Shown: in pieces, positions 45,617 to 54,664 of the stretch
Position numbering within the stretch: the stretch's first letter is position 1
How the letters are laid out: every line of letters starts with the position of its first letter
NCBI GenBank assembly: GCA_016840025.1
Contig: JAEOTF010000041.1
Coordinates: forward strand, 1-64,000
Source: Candidatus Hodarchaeota archaeon
GTDB taxonomy: Archaea; Asgardarchaeota; Heimdallarchaeia; Hodarchaeales; YT1-039
Direction: 5' to 3'
DNA: 64,000 bases
The notes under the pieces: model-generated
Seen by the model: the letters and a program-made list of their open reading frames with translations, nothing else
Database searches by the model: none
Told to the model about the DNA's origin: nothing
Translations under genes and position numbers: made by a program

Positions 45617-46963
45617 TTAGGAAGAAGCGATAAATCGGCAAACCTGATCCATTTTTTCTTTGGCCTGTTTCCAAGCGTTTTCTAATCCTGTTAAATTCAA
45701 TTCTTGATTTTCCATAGTTTTTTTTACCTCAGTATAAGCTGCTTCCCGTTTTTTAACGTTAATTTTCTTTCTATTTCCCTCCTCTTCTACAAGGAATAAT
45801 CCCTTTTCATCTATAACTCGGCCAGTAACTGCTGCAATAATTCCCTTTTCTTCAAGTGCTTTCTTAATTTCATTAGCATTTTCCAAATCGCAAAATATCA
45901 ATAAGCTTCCAATAGATACACCTAATGGGTCTATTTTTTGTTTTTTTAATAAATCTAGGACTTCTTCCTGAATAAGGGATTGGAAAATAGCCTTATTGAT
46001 CTCAATTCCACAATTAAGATCATTTATTGACTCATTAAGCTCATTACGAATTCCCCCATTCGTTACATCTAACATACATTCAATTTTTTTCAGAAGATCC
46101 TTCTGACGTATGGTTTCAACTGCATGGAAGAAATTAAGGTTTAATGTATGCATCACGATTTGGTGATTTCCCGAATAAATTGCTGTAGTTGCGATCGTAC
46201 CGCCCCCTGCTCCTATTGTCATGATTATCAATTGCCCAGGGCTGATATTTTTCCTTGGAAGCATTTTTTGCGCTGTACCCACCGCAGCTACACAACCTGT
46301 AAGTCGTGTACCGACTACCATATCTCCTCCAATTCGTAAGGTACTCCCAGCAACAATTGGAACGTTAGCTAGTTTGGAAACAGTCGCACAACCACCTACG
46401 AAATCAAGTAACTTTCCTACATCGCCGTCATCGCCAAGGTGAAGATCAATCATCAGCGCTTTAGGTTCACCTCCTTTAACAAGAATATCTCTTAGAGCTG
46501 CACGAGTAACATGAAAGCCTGCTATGAAAGGGAACTCGCTCAAACGAGAATGCATACCCTCTATTTTTGCAACAATATATTTTGGAATCGTTTGGTCGAT
46601 TTCAACTATTCCTGCATCATCTAAATCCTTAACACCCAATTTAGCATCAACAACTCCTGCTAGACTGACAAGTTTCTGGTGAACTTTAAAATCTCCCTCG
46701 CCTCGACATCCTACTCCTCCTGTTTGCATTGTTATTTCGCTCTGGGGTATGTGTAGGATGAGAGAAAGTAGTTCCATTTCTTTTAAATCCCTCATTTGTG
46801 TACTTTTTGAAACCTCGGACAAGATGGCCCTTGCCATCAATTCACTCATTTTTTCATCGCTTTCTTTATAAAATTCGATTTCTTTTTGCAGACGTTCAAG
46901 AATAGTCGCCTTAGAGTTGCCTTCTTTCAAAAGCTTTAGAGTAATGCCTTCCAAATCAGCCAA
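45617..46963 (-). CDS. AIR synthase-related (PurM/SelD superfamily) protein
   Basis: A 448-aa protein with the PurM-like ATP-binding fold shared by PurM, SelD, ThiL, HypE and the methanogenesis marker 2 group. The ligand region shows GGVGCRGEGDF (glycine-rich) near residue 82, and the middle carries MIDLHLGDDGDVGKLLDF and STLRIGGDMVVGTRLTGC. IIMTIGAGGGTIATTAIY and CMLDVTNGGIRNELNE are the typical second-domain motifs. An N-terminal helical extension of about 75 residues and a basic C-terminus are extra. It is not PurM itself, and the substrate is unknown. It is convergent with the DUF1464 gene. Confidence 0.8.
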   Translation of the reverse strand: MADLEGITLKLLKEGNSKATILERLQKEIEFYKESDEKMSELMARAILSEVSKSTQMRDLKEMELLSLILHIPQSEITMQTGGVGCRGEGDFKVHQKLVSLAGVVDAKLGVKDLDDAGIVEIDQTIPKYIVAKIEGMHSRLSEFPFIAGFHVTRAALRDILVKGGEPKALMIDLHLGDDGDVGKLLDFVGGCATVSKLANVPIVAGSTLRIGGDMVVGTRLTGCVAAVGTAQKMLPRKNISPGQLIIMTIGAGGGTIATTAIYSGNHQIVMHTLNLNFFHAVETIRQKDLLKKIECMLDVTNGGIRNELNESINDLNCGIEINKAIFQSLIQEEVLDLLKKQKIDPLGVSIGSLLIFCDLENANEIKKALEEKGIIAAVTGRVIDEKGLFLVEEEGNRKKINVKKREAAYTEVKKTMENQELNLTGLENAWKQAKEKMDQVCRFIASS

Positions 46964-47549
46964 TTAAATATCTCCAGCACTGCAATGCTTTAACAGTAAA
47001 AGATAGTCTTGCACTCTTGAATATCGTAAACAAAAATGATAGTCAATTGTTTCAAATCTTGTCATTTGAATAGATTATCGTACGAAAATAATGAAAAAAA
47101 TGCGTTCCACAAGAAAAAAGAAAAGGGGGTGGAGAAAAAAACACATTATTATTCTCGACGATTGTATCAGAAAAGAAATTATGCTTATCTATAGTCAAGA
47201 ATAAGGAGATGCAGGCTCAATTATCGTTACCAATTCGATCTTGCTTCTCTAATACATGAGGTACAATTAATAATACCTAAGAAAAGTTTTAGGTCAATAT
47301 CTGCATGTTATGAACCTGCCCTTCCCATGATATGATATTAAGAGCTTTTAATAGCAATAAAAATCTTTCTTAGCATGTTTTTTACAAGATAAGCAAGACA
47401 GTCACATAGGAGGTATTTTTTTAGAGAAGCTTTTTAGTCGAGAGATAGTACTCTTCAATTGCCTATTCAAATATACCAAAACTTAATCTCTTTTCAAGAC
47501 TTGTTTTACTTAGTCATGTTCTGAGAAATGCTGAATTCAATACTGGACG
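46964..47549. other. 586-base intergenic region
   Basis: Divergent promoters must lie here, for the AIR-synthase-like gene to the left and the overlapping unknown pair to the right. It is AT-rich with several short A/T runs. I see no coding region, RNA gene or repeat. A purine-rich AGGAGGT at about 47408 is not followed by a usable start codon. Confidence 0.5.
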
Positions 47550-49259
47550 GTGAATATGTTGGATCAACCTCGATTATCTTCCCAAGCAGAGAAAATGAGC
47601 GAAATTCTGTCGCATTACACTGCAACTTTTTTCGAAAGGGACACAGAAGGACAATTAACTTCTACACATCTTATGACCAATTTAGAAAGTCAAAAAGGAG
47701 ACCAGATTCCTTCTGAAAAGTTTGTTAAAATAGTTCGTTCTCTTCTTCCAGAACATGGCGCCTGTGGTGTATCTCTCTCCTTCAGATCTCTTAATCCACA
47801 TGAGCGAATAAGTGTAAAGCGAGCTGTAGCTTTCATTGCAAAGTCAGGTTTCTATCATCTCCAAGTTATGCCTGCTGAGACCGATATCCGATTACAACGA
47901 GTAACTCAACTTTTTCTACGTGATTATGCAAGTCGTGCCAATCAATTGGTTACAAGTCTGATTCATCCCCATTCGGGCGATTCTGATGCAATGCAAAATC
48001 TCATTACTTGGTTAGGTAAACAAATGGCCGAGGAAATCGCGTCTGGAACCCATTATTTGCGTGATGCTGCGATAGTAGATCGTTTTGCAGCTGAAGAAAG
48101 TGATTTTGATGAAGATATTCTTTTTCAACCGCAGCTTATCATAAAATACGACTGTAAAACCGATTTACTATCTACTCCTTTAGGGTTAATAATTGGTACT
48201 CCTTCTTTTTCTACTTCATCTGAAGTTGACCTCCCTCCTGAGAAATCAGAGAACATAAGGAGCTTATTAAGTGCTGTTCTTGACTTTTCTCAGTCTTTAT
48301 TGGCTTCGGTTCAGGCTAAATTTATCGAGGAACGCTTAGATGGAGCTAGTCAAGATACTATTACAGAAATTGCCGAGAAAGTGCCTCAAATCATTGGAAC
48401 AAGTATATCTCTTCGGGATTTTCAAACTGAATTTGATACTTGGATCCAACAAAAGTATGAAGAGGCGCAGGACGCTCGTGAAATTAAAAGCATGCTTAAA
48501 ACCGCTCAAGTTAGAGTAAATAGTTTTCTTTCGGCAAAATGGTGTTCTAGCTATCTCGAAGAAAGCATTAAGATCATTGAAACCCAGAATCATGAGACTT
48601 TGATGAATTTCATTACAAAAACCTATACACAAGAAGGAGAGGCAGGGGCATTTGCCATGAATCCCGAGATACTTATCCGGCTTGCACAGACCGATATTGA
48701 TTCTCGGATGGCTGATCGTATGAGTCAAGAGCAAGTGAGGTTCATAAAGAGTGTTCGGTCGGCCTTAAAATCTCGGCTCATTGAAAAAGGGCTTCTCGAT
48801 GATTTTCTAAATCATATTACTCCAGAAGCTGTTCGACTCGCAAATACAGGAACACCCTTCGATATCTCCAATAATTCTTCTCGATTCTTGAATGCTTTAG
48901 ATCGTTTCAAAAAAGGCTCCGAAGTAGCTTTAAAAGCAAGTGATGCTATCAGGCAATCTATATCCGATGCTGCAGGTCGTCTTAATCAGCTTGAGCCACG
49001 AAATCTGATCCCCGAAGATATGAATGGTCTACATGATTATCTATTCTATTGGCTTGGTATTCCGTCTGGAGGGTCACTTCTTACCCGTGCTACTATTTTC
49101 TTTCTTTTGGAGAAACCAGAAATCATTGTGGCCGACCTCGATTTTAAAAAAGGTTTCTCGGCAATTTATGCTCAAGAAAGTTGGGATGAGGAATCCTTAT
49201 CCGAAAAGTCACTTTTTGGGGCACTTTCCAAATATGCAGAAAAAACCAAACAGATGTGA
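47550..49259 (+). CDS. Unknown large helical protein A (overlapping gene pair)
   Basis: A 569-aa protein with no signal peptide, TM segment or family I recognise. An N-terminal region of about 130 residues may be alpha/beta (ACGVSLSFRSL, ISVKRAVAFIAKSGFYHLQV). The rest is dominated by amphipathic helices, with a short mixed strand region around LIIKYDCKTDLLSTPLGLII. Its stop overlaps the GTG start of the next gene by four bases, a sign of translational coupling, so the two products probably form one complex. ATG 47550 is used; MLDQPRLS two codons on is equally possible. Confidence 0.6.
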   Translation: MNMLDQPRLSSQAEKMSEILSHYTATFFERDTEGQLTSTHLMTNLESQKGDQIPSEKFVKIVRSLLPEHGACGVSLSFRSLNPHERISVKRAVAFIAKSGFYHLQVMPAETDIRLQRVTQLFLRDYASRANQLVTSLIHPHSGDSDAMQNLITWLGKQMAEEIASGTHYLRDAAIVDRFAAEESDFDEDILFQPQLIIKYDCKTDLLSTPLGLIIGTPSFSTSSEVDLPPEKSENIRSLLSAVLDFSQSLLASVQAKFIEERLDGASQDTITEIAEKVPQIIGTSISLRDFQTEFDTWIQQKYEEAQDAREIKSMLKTAQVRVNSFLSAKWCSSYLEESIKIIETQNHETLMNFITKTYTQEGEAGAFAMNPEILIRLAQTDIDSRMADRMSQEQVRFIKSVRSALKSRLIEKGLLDDFLNHITPEAVRLANTGTPFDISNNSSRFLNALDRFKKGSEVALKASDAIRQSISDAAGRLNQLEPRNLIPEDMNGLHDYLFYWLGIPSGGSLLTRATIFFLLEKPEIIVADLDFKKGFSAIYAQESWDEESLSEKSLFGALSKYAEKTKQM

Positions 49260-51571
49260 GAAAATTGAGCGAAAAAATAATTGCGCTTGAAGCTAAGCAA
49301 AAAACAGCAAGCCGCCGTATAACTACTCATACCTTAGATCGTTTCATTCGAAGAAGTGCTACTCAAGATCTGATGCTTATGGATTCCTTATGTGAGTTCA
49401 TAATTGAAGATATCCAGATACATGGACTCTCTGATCGAGACAAGGCGCAAATTCGCGATGAATTTGACAGCATCTTTGGCGGACTGACAGATTATCTTCA
49501 GAAATTACTTAAATTTCTCTCAGAGTGGTATAAAGATTCTTCTGTATCCCCTAAATTTGATCATGCTATGCCTAGCCTCGTTCTTCAATCAGAAATTTCT
49601 CAAAATGTTGTAGAAACACCAGAAATCGGCCTTAAATTTAAGAAAGAAATGATCGATACAATTATCAAGAATTTAGGGAAAAAAGCATCGTTCATTCTTG
49701 AGAGTTCTATAAGTCGGATTGCTGAAATTCTTGAAAAGGCTCATAAGGAAAATGACCTAAGGCGCCTTCTAAATGCAATTTTGGGCGAGGATTTTCTAAG
49801 AATCGAGTTAGAAACGAGCGGTTTCACGCGGTCTATTGATCAAGAGCTTTCAGAAGAGGAATTCATAAAAAGTGCTCTGAGTCGAATGAGTAGAATATTA
49901 GAAAAGGGCTATGAAAGTGTAAAAGCAATTTTGGGATCTGCTGATGACCTTAAGAAATTAGAGAGATTCTACAAACATATGTATGAAAAAACAGGGCGCG
50001 ATTACAAAAGTATGGATGATGGCTTACGTAACCGCCTTATTGGGAAATATTTTGACACATTAATGGAATTTGGGGGAGGAGGAAGACAAAGTGATGTTCT
50101 TGATGAACTTGTAGAAATAATTCTCCCTGACGCTTCGTTAGGTAGGATGGGTATTGGTGCTAAAATTGATAAGATTATGGTTTTTTGGAAAGAAGCTGAG
50201 GAGATTAATGAAGCAATTCAAAGCAGCGGACTTACAATTACTAGAGAAGTAGAGAAAGACTTCCAAGCTTTAGATCGTTTTCTTTTATCGCTTTTCCAAA
50301 ACGCTATTAATGACCTTTTTCTCCCGTTTTTCGATTTTAGAGCATATATAGAATATCTTTTTGATAATCTTGCTATTATGGCCGAAATCCTGCATCAGAG
50401 ACGTGCAATGGGCGACGAATTCGCCAGAAAGCGTATCACTGTTCTTTTTAAGGACGTTATGGATCGAAGTATTTCACTTTTAGGTGATCGTCCTCTTGAA
50501 GTTCTTTCTTTTGTACTTGCAATGATCCTACGTAAATCTCAACGGAATTTGATGATGGAGATGATTGATGAACCCTCTCCAATTCATTTGCGGTTTGGCT
50601 GTCCCAAGAAACCAATCATTGATTATCTAAACACTATGATTGGTTATGAATGGATTATTGCGGAGTATATGACAGAGAAGTACTTAGAAGAGAAAGCAAA
50701 GAAAGTAGCTGCTCTAGAAGAAGTTAAGAAAGGCAAAAAGAAAGTAGACGTAAAAACGCAACCCGAAATCATCCAAATTACTTTTGAACTATTATATAGG
50801 GCCACCACACGCTTTACTGTTGCGATGGGTGCCACAGGCACTTCATTGCTCTTAGGTCCTCAAGCAGAGCAGGAAATTAGAGAAGCGTTGCTCTTTATGC
50901 TTCGAGAATCAGATACTCTGACACTTCTTGATCAAGAATTTGACTGGCTTGGAGAAGCGCTTACAATTTCTAACGAACTTACTAAACTCTTCGAAGGAAC
51001 TGGCTTTGAATCCGATGTCTACCGTCTTCTGACCAAAGCAAGGACGACGCACATAAGTGAGACTATAAAGGTTCCTTTGGCTACTAGTACAGCGCGTGAC
51101 CTTACTAATCTACTTAATTTGGTCATTTATGTACAAAAAGTGAAACCTTACCTCAAAGGGGATATTTTCCAGATCTCCACCTTACTTTCAGGATTTCGAT
51201 CAACCATTAAATCCTATGACCGGCAAGGGAAGTTAAGAACAAAGGAATTCCTTGATGAGCTACTTACTTTTGGTCGAAATTTTTCGTTTCTCTACTCGCG
51301 GTTTGAAGGCTTTGGTCCTATTTTGAATTCAGTATTTGAGGGTTATACAGCTTCTTCACTTCAACAGGATGGAGAAGCAGCTATTCACAAGATTCGAACG
51401 TCTGGAAAAACTATTACTCCCTTCAGCCAACTTCTCGCTGCTTTAGGTGGAGAAATCATGTTTGGTACACGTTCTTACCTCTCTGATCCTCAAATTCGCC
51501 GTTTGAAAGATTCGATGCTGGAAACAATAAAACGGATCATAGATTTCATTTCCCTCTGTGGTAAGTTGTAA
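49256..51571 (+). CDS. Unknown large helical protein B (overlapping gene pair)
   Basis: A 771-aa cytosolic protein predicted to be almost wholly alpha-helical, with many charged amphipathic segments, a lysine-rich stretch around residue 495 (EEVKKGKKKVDVKT) and no membrane span. No catalytic motif or named family is visible. It starts at a GTG inside the end of the upstream unknown gene (ATGTGA overlap). Co-expression with that gene suggests a two-subunit helical assembly, perhaps a scaffold, but no function can be given. The next gene is convergent. Confidence 0.6.
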   Translation: MRKLSEKIIALEAKQKTASRRITTHTLDRFIRRSATQDLMLMDSLCEFIIEDIQIHGLSDRDKAQIRDEFDSIFGGLTDYLQKLLKFLSEWYKDSSVSPKFDHAMPSLVLQSEISQNVVETPEIGLKFKKEMIDTIIKNLGKKASFILESSISRIAEILEKAHKENDLRRLLNAILGEDFLRIELETSGFTRSIDQELSEEEFIKSALSRMSRILEKGYESVKAILGSADDLKKLERFYKHMYEKTGRDYKSMDDGLRNRLIGKYFDTLMEFGGGGRQSDVLDELVEIILPDASLGRMGIGAKIDKIMVFWKEAEEINEAIQSSGLTITREVEKDFQALDRFLLSLFQNAINDLFLPFFDFRAYIEYLFDNLAIMAEILHQRRAMGDEFARKRITVLFKDVMDRSISLLGDRPLEVLSFVLAMILRKSQRNLMMEMIDEPSPIHLRFGCPKKPIIDYLNTMIGYEWIIAEYMTEKYLEEKAKKVAALEEVKKGKKKVDVKTQPEIIQITFELLYRATTRFTVAMGATGTSLLLGPQAEQEIREALLFMLRESDTLTLLDQEFDWLGEALTISNELTKLFEGTGFESDVYRLLTKARTTHISETIKVPLATSTARDLTNLLNLVIYVQKVKPYLKGDIFQISTLLSGFRSTIKSYDRQGKLRTKEFLDELLTFGRNFSFLYSRFEGFGPILNSVFEGYTASSLQQDGEAAIHKIRTSGKTITPFSQLLAALGGEIMFGTRSYLSDPQIRRLKDSMLETIKRIIDFISLCGKL

Positions 51572-51666
51572 TTTCCTCTTTAATATATGTTGATATCACT
51601 AAAATGAGAAAAAAGAGCCGAAAAGGTCAATAAAGAAGTAATTACCTTAAAAATGAGGTACTGATC

Positions 51667-52527
51667 TTATCCTAATTCCAAGTACGCTTGGAGAAGATCT
51701 TTTCCTCTTAAGAGCCCTTTAAGAGTCCCATCAGCACCACTTACAGGGATTTGGCTTATTCGGTTTTTTTTCATTTTTTTAGCGCAATCAATAAGCCCAC
51801 TGTTTTCATAAGCAGTAATTAATTTTCTTGGTGAAACTATAGATGATAGAGGCACAGAGGGTAATTCTAATCGCTTACTCCCTATAACTAGCACAGTTTC
51901 TGAGTCCCATGAACCTGGTTTATATTCTGCGCTCGAGGTGGTACTGGAGATTTGTTCTGAACTCCGTTCTTCGGCAACTCTGAGTAAATCATGCCAACCT
52001 ACTATGCCTCTCATTTCCCCTACATCTGAAAGGATAGGAATAGCATTTTGTCCTGAGTTCTGAAGCACAATTACAACTACAGGGAGCGGGGTCCCTTCCC
52101 AAACACATGTGAATTCACGGGAATAGTAGTTCGCAATTGTCTCTGAAATTTGTGATTCGCATACAACCTTCCAAACAATGTCTGAAACTGTCACTATCCC
52201 CGCTAACTTGTCATTTTCTGTTACAAGTAAACATCCTTGCCAGTTTCTCAAGAAATATTGCGCTGCTCTCTTTATAGTTGTCTCAGGAGGTACAGCAGAA
52301 GCACCTTGATTTAAACGTGTTAATAAAACCGCAAGTTGGGTTTCACCAGACTTTTCGAATAGCTCAGAACGCCCTACAATCCCTAATAGTCTATCATCTT
52401 TGACAATAGGGAAGCTACTGTGTTTATGTTCTCGAATAGCCTCAATTAAATCTTCTCTTGACCCAGGTATGGTTAGAGTCACTGGGTTGCGTGTCATAAC
52501 CTCAGCTAGGGAACCGGGAAGCGTCAT
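51667..52527 (-). CDS. Quadruple CBS-domain protein
   Basis: A 286-aa protein made of four CBS motifs forming two Bateman modules, which bind adenosine nucleotides or SAM and act as energy sensors. Each unit shows the typical signature: MTRNPVTLT with SFPIVKDDRLLGIVGRSEL, ETTIKRAAQYFLRN with LAGIVTVSDI, NAIPILSDVGEMRGIVGWHDLL, and KLITAYENSGLIDCAKKM with QIPVSGADGTLKGLLRGKDLL. No other domain is attached, so the partner enzyme or channel it controls is unknown. Confidence 0.9.
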   Translation of the reverse strand: MTLPGSLAEVMTRNPVTLTIPGSREDLIEAIREHKHSSFPIVKDDRLLGIVGRSELFEKSGETQLAVLLTRLNQGASAVPPETTIKRAAQYFLRNWQGCLLVTENDKLAGIVTVSDIVWKVVCESQISETIANYYSREFTCVWEGTPLPVVVIVLQNSGQNAIPILSDVGEMRGIVGWHDLLRVAEERSSEQISSTTSSAEYKPGSWDSETVLVIGSKRLELPSVPLSSIVSPRKLITAYENSGLIDCAKKMKKNRISQIPVSGADGTLKGLLRGKDLLQAYLELG

Positions 52528-52625
52528 AACCTCAATCTCACCTAAGTTTTCAAGTTATACTGTATAAAATCTTTAAGGCGAAAAATCATGAGCCAGAAGT
52601 GGTCACATATTTTCATATATTGATG

Positions 52626-52679
52626 GTTAATAATTATTGCTAGTTTACTATTTTATTAGTTAATAATTATTGCTAGTTT
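52626..52679. repeat. 33-bp-spaced direct repeat at the MazG gene end
   Basis: The same 21-base AT-rich sequence (starting GTTAATAATTATTGC) occurs at 52626-52646 and 52659-52679. The second copy overlaps the stop codon of the MazG-like gene. It looks like a small tandem duplication at the gene's 3' end. Confidence 0.75.
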
Positions 52680-52978
52680 GCTTCATCTTCAACCATACAT
52701 TCACATGGGGAGGAGCTACAGCGAGGGCACGTAAATTGATATTTTGCTAACGCAACTTGTTCCAAATCAATTTCTAAGACATTAGCCAGTGAAGCAAGCC
52801 ATGCAAATACATCAGCGAGTTCTTCTTCAATTCCTTTTCCTTTTCTTACTGCTTCTGCTAATTCCCCAAGTTCACTTGTCAGCCAGAGAGTGGTTAGGTA
52901 TGGTCCGCGTTTTTTGTCACGTTTTCCATATAATGTCTTCATGAGGGCTTGAAACTCACGTATTTCCATATACGCCAT
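52673..52978 (-). CDS. MazG-like nucleotide pyrophosphohydrolase with C-terminal Cys cluster
   Basis: A 101-aa member of the MazG/all-alpha NTP pyrophosphatase superfamily, which hydrolyses NTPs or dNTPs to NMP and PPi as a housecleaning activity. The metal-binding pattern is LTSELGELAEAV, then EEELADVFAWLASLANVL, giving the EExxE ... ExxD arrangement. The family core ends around residue 80. Here a short CPRCSSSPCEC tail follows (four cysteines), a possible metal knuckle. Sec61-beta is encoded 80 bases upstream on the same strand. Confidence 0.85.
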   Translation of the reverse strand: MAYMEIREFQALMKTLYGKRDKKRGPYLTTLWLTSELGELAEAVRKGKGIEEELADVFAWLASLANVLEIDLEQVALAKYQFTCPRCSSSPCECMVEDEAN

Positions 52979-53058
52979 ACTCGCACAAAGGTCTATAGCT
53001 TAAGAGCATTTACTAAGTCTATCTTTGCAACCCAAAATCCCAGTTGAAGTACAGCAGT

Positions 53059-53235
53059 TTAAGCTAGTAAGTATGCTGCTACAATGATAACCATTATTAT
53101 AACAGGAATTAGCACAGTTGCTATTGGTCCTATCCCTATTCCCGGCGAGTCCGCTTCACTGTAAAATCGAATCAATCCAGCACCAGTTGCAGGCATTGGT
53201 GAGTCCTTCTTTGATTTTTTTCGTCTACTGCTCAT
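53059..53235 (-). CDS. Preprotein translocase subunit Sec61-beta (SecG analogue)
   Basis: A 58-aa tail-anchored subunit of the archaeal SecY/Sec61 channel. The sequence opens with a basic stretch (MSSRRKKSKKDSPMPATGAG), followed by LIRFYSEADSPGIGIGPIAT, the conserved cytosolic segment of archaeal Sec61-beta, and ends in one TM helix (VLIPVIIMVIIVAAYLLA). The ATG at 53235 gives the expected length of 50-60 aa. It sits on the opposite strand to the adenosine-specific kinase gene. SecY and SecE are not in this window. Confidence 0.9.
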   Translation of the reverse strand: MSSRRKKSKKDSPMPATGAGLIRFYSEADSPGIGIGPIATVLIPVIIMVIIVAAYLLA

Positions 53236-53454
53236 TTTTTGTCACCTGTAAGGTTATCTTCATTTTTTCATAATTTAAATCAAATTTTTATAATTATTTT
53301 CCCGAACTTAGCTTTGTATTCTTCTAAAAATGAGTTCATTTCCCATATTTTTCTTTCTTTCTTTTATGAAAATTAGTTAAAAAGTAACATGAAATAAGAG
53401 ATCTCTATCTAAAAATTACTCCTCTACATTACTCATATTAGAATAGGTGCGAAA

Positions 53455-53946
53455 ATGATGGAGATAGAAGTAGTTTCAGTTGAAAATCCTGAGAATAAGT
53501 TTCAAGTTTGCATAGGGCAAGGGAATTTCTCGATTTTCGCGACTGATGAGATTTTCCGCTCACTCCTTACTTGTGTGCCCCAAATCAAAACAGCAGTTGC
53601 GATGAATGAGGCTGTTCCAAAATTAACTCGTGTAACAGGTAATTCTAATGAACTCAAAGATCTTGCTGCGCAGAATTGCCTCAAAATAGGCGCAGGTCAT
53701 GTATTTGTCATTATGATGGATGCTGCTTTTCCAATTAATGTTCTCCCTGTGCTAAAGGCACATCCATGCGTTGTAAATCTTTATGTCGCCAGTGCTAATC
53801 CACTTCATGTCCTAGTGGCGAAAACTGACTTAGGAAAGGCAATAGTAGGGGTTGTTGACGGAGCCGCTGCAACAGCAATTGAAAATGACGCTCAGAAAGC
53901 AGAAAGGCGAGAACTTGTCACAAAAATCGGATATGATGTCCCCTAA
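53455..53946 (+). CDS. Adenosine-specific kinase family protein
   Basis: A 163-aa protein matching the DUF355/adenosine-specific kinase family, of which an archaeal structure with adenosine nucleotide bound is known. Motifs: GQGNFSIFATDEIF, ETAVAMNEA-like AVAMNEAVPKLTRVTGNSNEL, IGAGHVFVIMMDAAFPINVL, and YVASANPLHVLVAKTDLGKAIVGVVDGAAAT near the end, then IGYD. Its reaction in the cell is poorly defined. ATG 53455 is used (MMEIEVV). It precedes the second Roadblock gene in the same direction, but a T-run and 139 bases separate them. Confidence 0.88.
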   Translation: MMEIEVVSVENPENKFQVCIGQGNFSIFATDEIFRSLLTCVPQIKTAVAMNEAVPKLTRVTGNSNELKDLAAQNCLKIGAGHVFVIMMDAAFPINVLPVLKAHPCVVNLYVASANPLHVLVAKTDLGKAIVGVVDGAAATAIENDAQKAERRELVTKIGYDVP

Positions 53947-53967
53947 TAATCTGATTCAATCGCAAAC

Positions 53968-53974
53968 TTTTTTT
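53968..53974 (+). terminator. T-run terminator
   Basis: Seven consecutive T about 20 bases after the adenosine-specific kinase stop codon, suggesting that the Roadblock gene downstream has its own promoter. Confidence 0.4.
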
Positions 53975-54085
53975 AATTAGCAAGTGTGATAGAATTTATT
54001 AACGCGAAAGAGTCATTTGCGATTAAGAGGTAATAAATACTCAAGTATCAGATAATAAAAGAGCCATTATCGGAGAACTTTCATT

Positions 54086-54589
54086 ATGTTTAACGTAAAA
54101 CGCTTTGATGCGGTCTTAGCGAAAGTCGTCAAGGCCGAGGGTGGAATCAAGAAGGTTATTTTAGTAGATCGAACTGGTCTTACTATAGCTCACGTCTCAA
54201 AATTCTCTTATTATCCAATTGATGTTGATGGCATTGGTGCTATCGCATCAGCTGTTTTTTGTGCTTCCGAGGAACAAGGTAACAACCTCGATATTGGGGA
54301 GCTCGGCTTAGTGTCAAGTGAATTTGAAAATGGCAAAATTTTTGCTTCCTCCTGTGGAAAAGGCGTCTTATGTGTGATATCTGACGAAGATGTGAACATA
54401 GGAATGGTTCGGCTCGTTATGCGAAAAGCGTCCGACGAGTTATCCGGCATGCTTGAAGAGTTTCTTGCGGGCCGACCTGGAGGAGTTGTTCCCGCAGCAG
54501 CACCAGCAGCAACTGGAGCAGCGGCAGCGGACAGTTCTCTTGAAAAGGATGAATTAGAAGCCGCTCTTCGTGAACTAGAGAAATTTTGA
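54086..54589 (+). CDS. Roadblock/LC7-domain protein
   Basis: A 167-aa Roadblock protein, paralogous to the one at 33273. Shared blocks include a RTGLTIAHVSK strand region, IGAIASAVFCASEEQGN on the long helix, FENGKIFASSCGKGVLCVIS strands and an RLVMRKASDELSGMLEEFL helix. A flexible Ala/Pro-rich linker (VVPAAAPAATGAAAAD) leads to an acidic tail ELEAALRELEKF, like the DELDEF tail of its paralogue. This tail could be a docking peptide for a shared partner. Proteins of this class form dimers and regulate Ras-, MglA- or Rag-like GTPases. It has no GTPase next to it, so it must act in trans, for example on the Rag- or Ras-type proteins in this window. Confidence 0.88.
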   Translation: MFNVKRFDAVLAKVVKAEGGIKKVILVDRTGLTIAHVSKFSYYPIDVDGIGAIASAVFCASEEQGNNLDIGELGLVSSEFENGKIFASSCGKGVLCVISDEDVNIGMVRLVMRKASDELSGMLEEFLAGRPGGVVPAAAPAATGAAAADSSLEKDELEAALRELEKF

Positions 54590-54621
54590 AGCTATTTCCG
54601 CTTTCTCTCTAACGATGGCTC

Positions 54622-54630
54622 TTTATTTTA
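54622..54630 (+). promoter_or_regulatory. Candidate TATA box for tRNA-Pro
   Basis: TTTATTTTA lies about 35-43 bases before the mature 5' end of the tRNA, the distance expected for an archaeal TATA box with a short 5' leader. Position and composition are the only evidence. Confidence 0.35.
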
Positions 54631-54664
54631 TCCAGAAGTAATTGACTCTCTTCCAAAAATTAGC

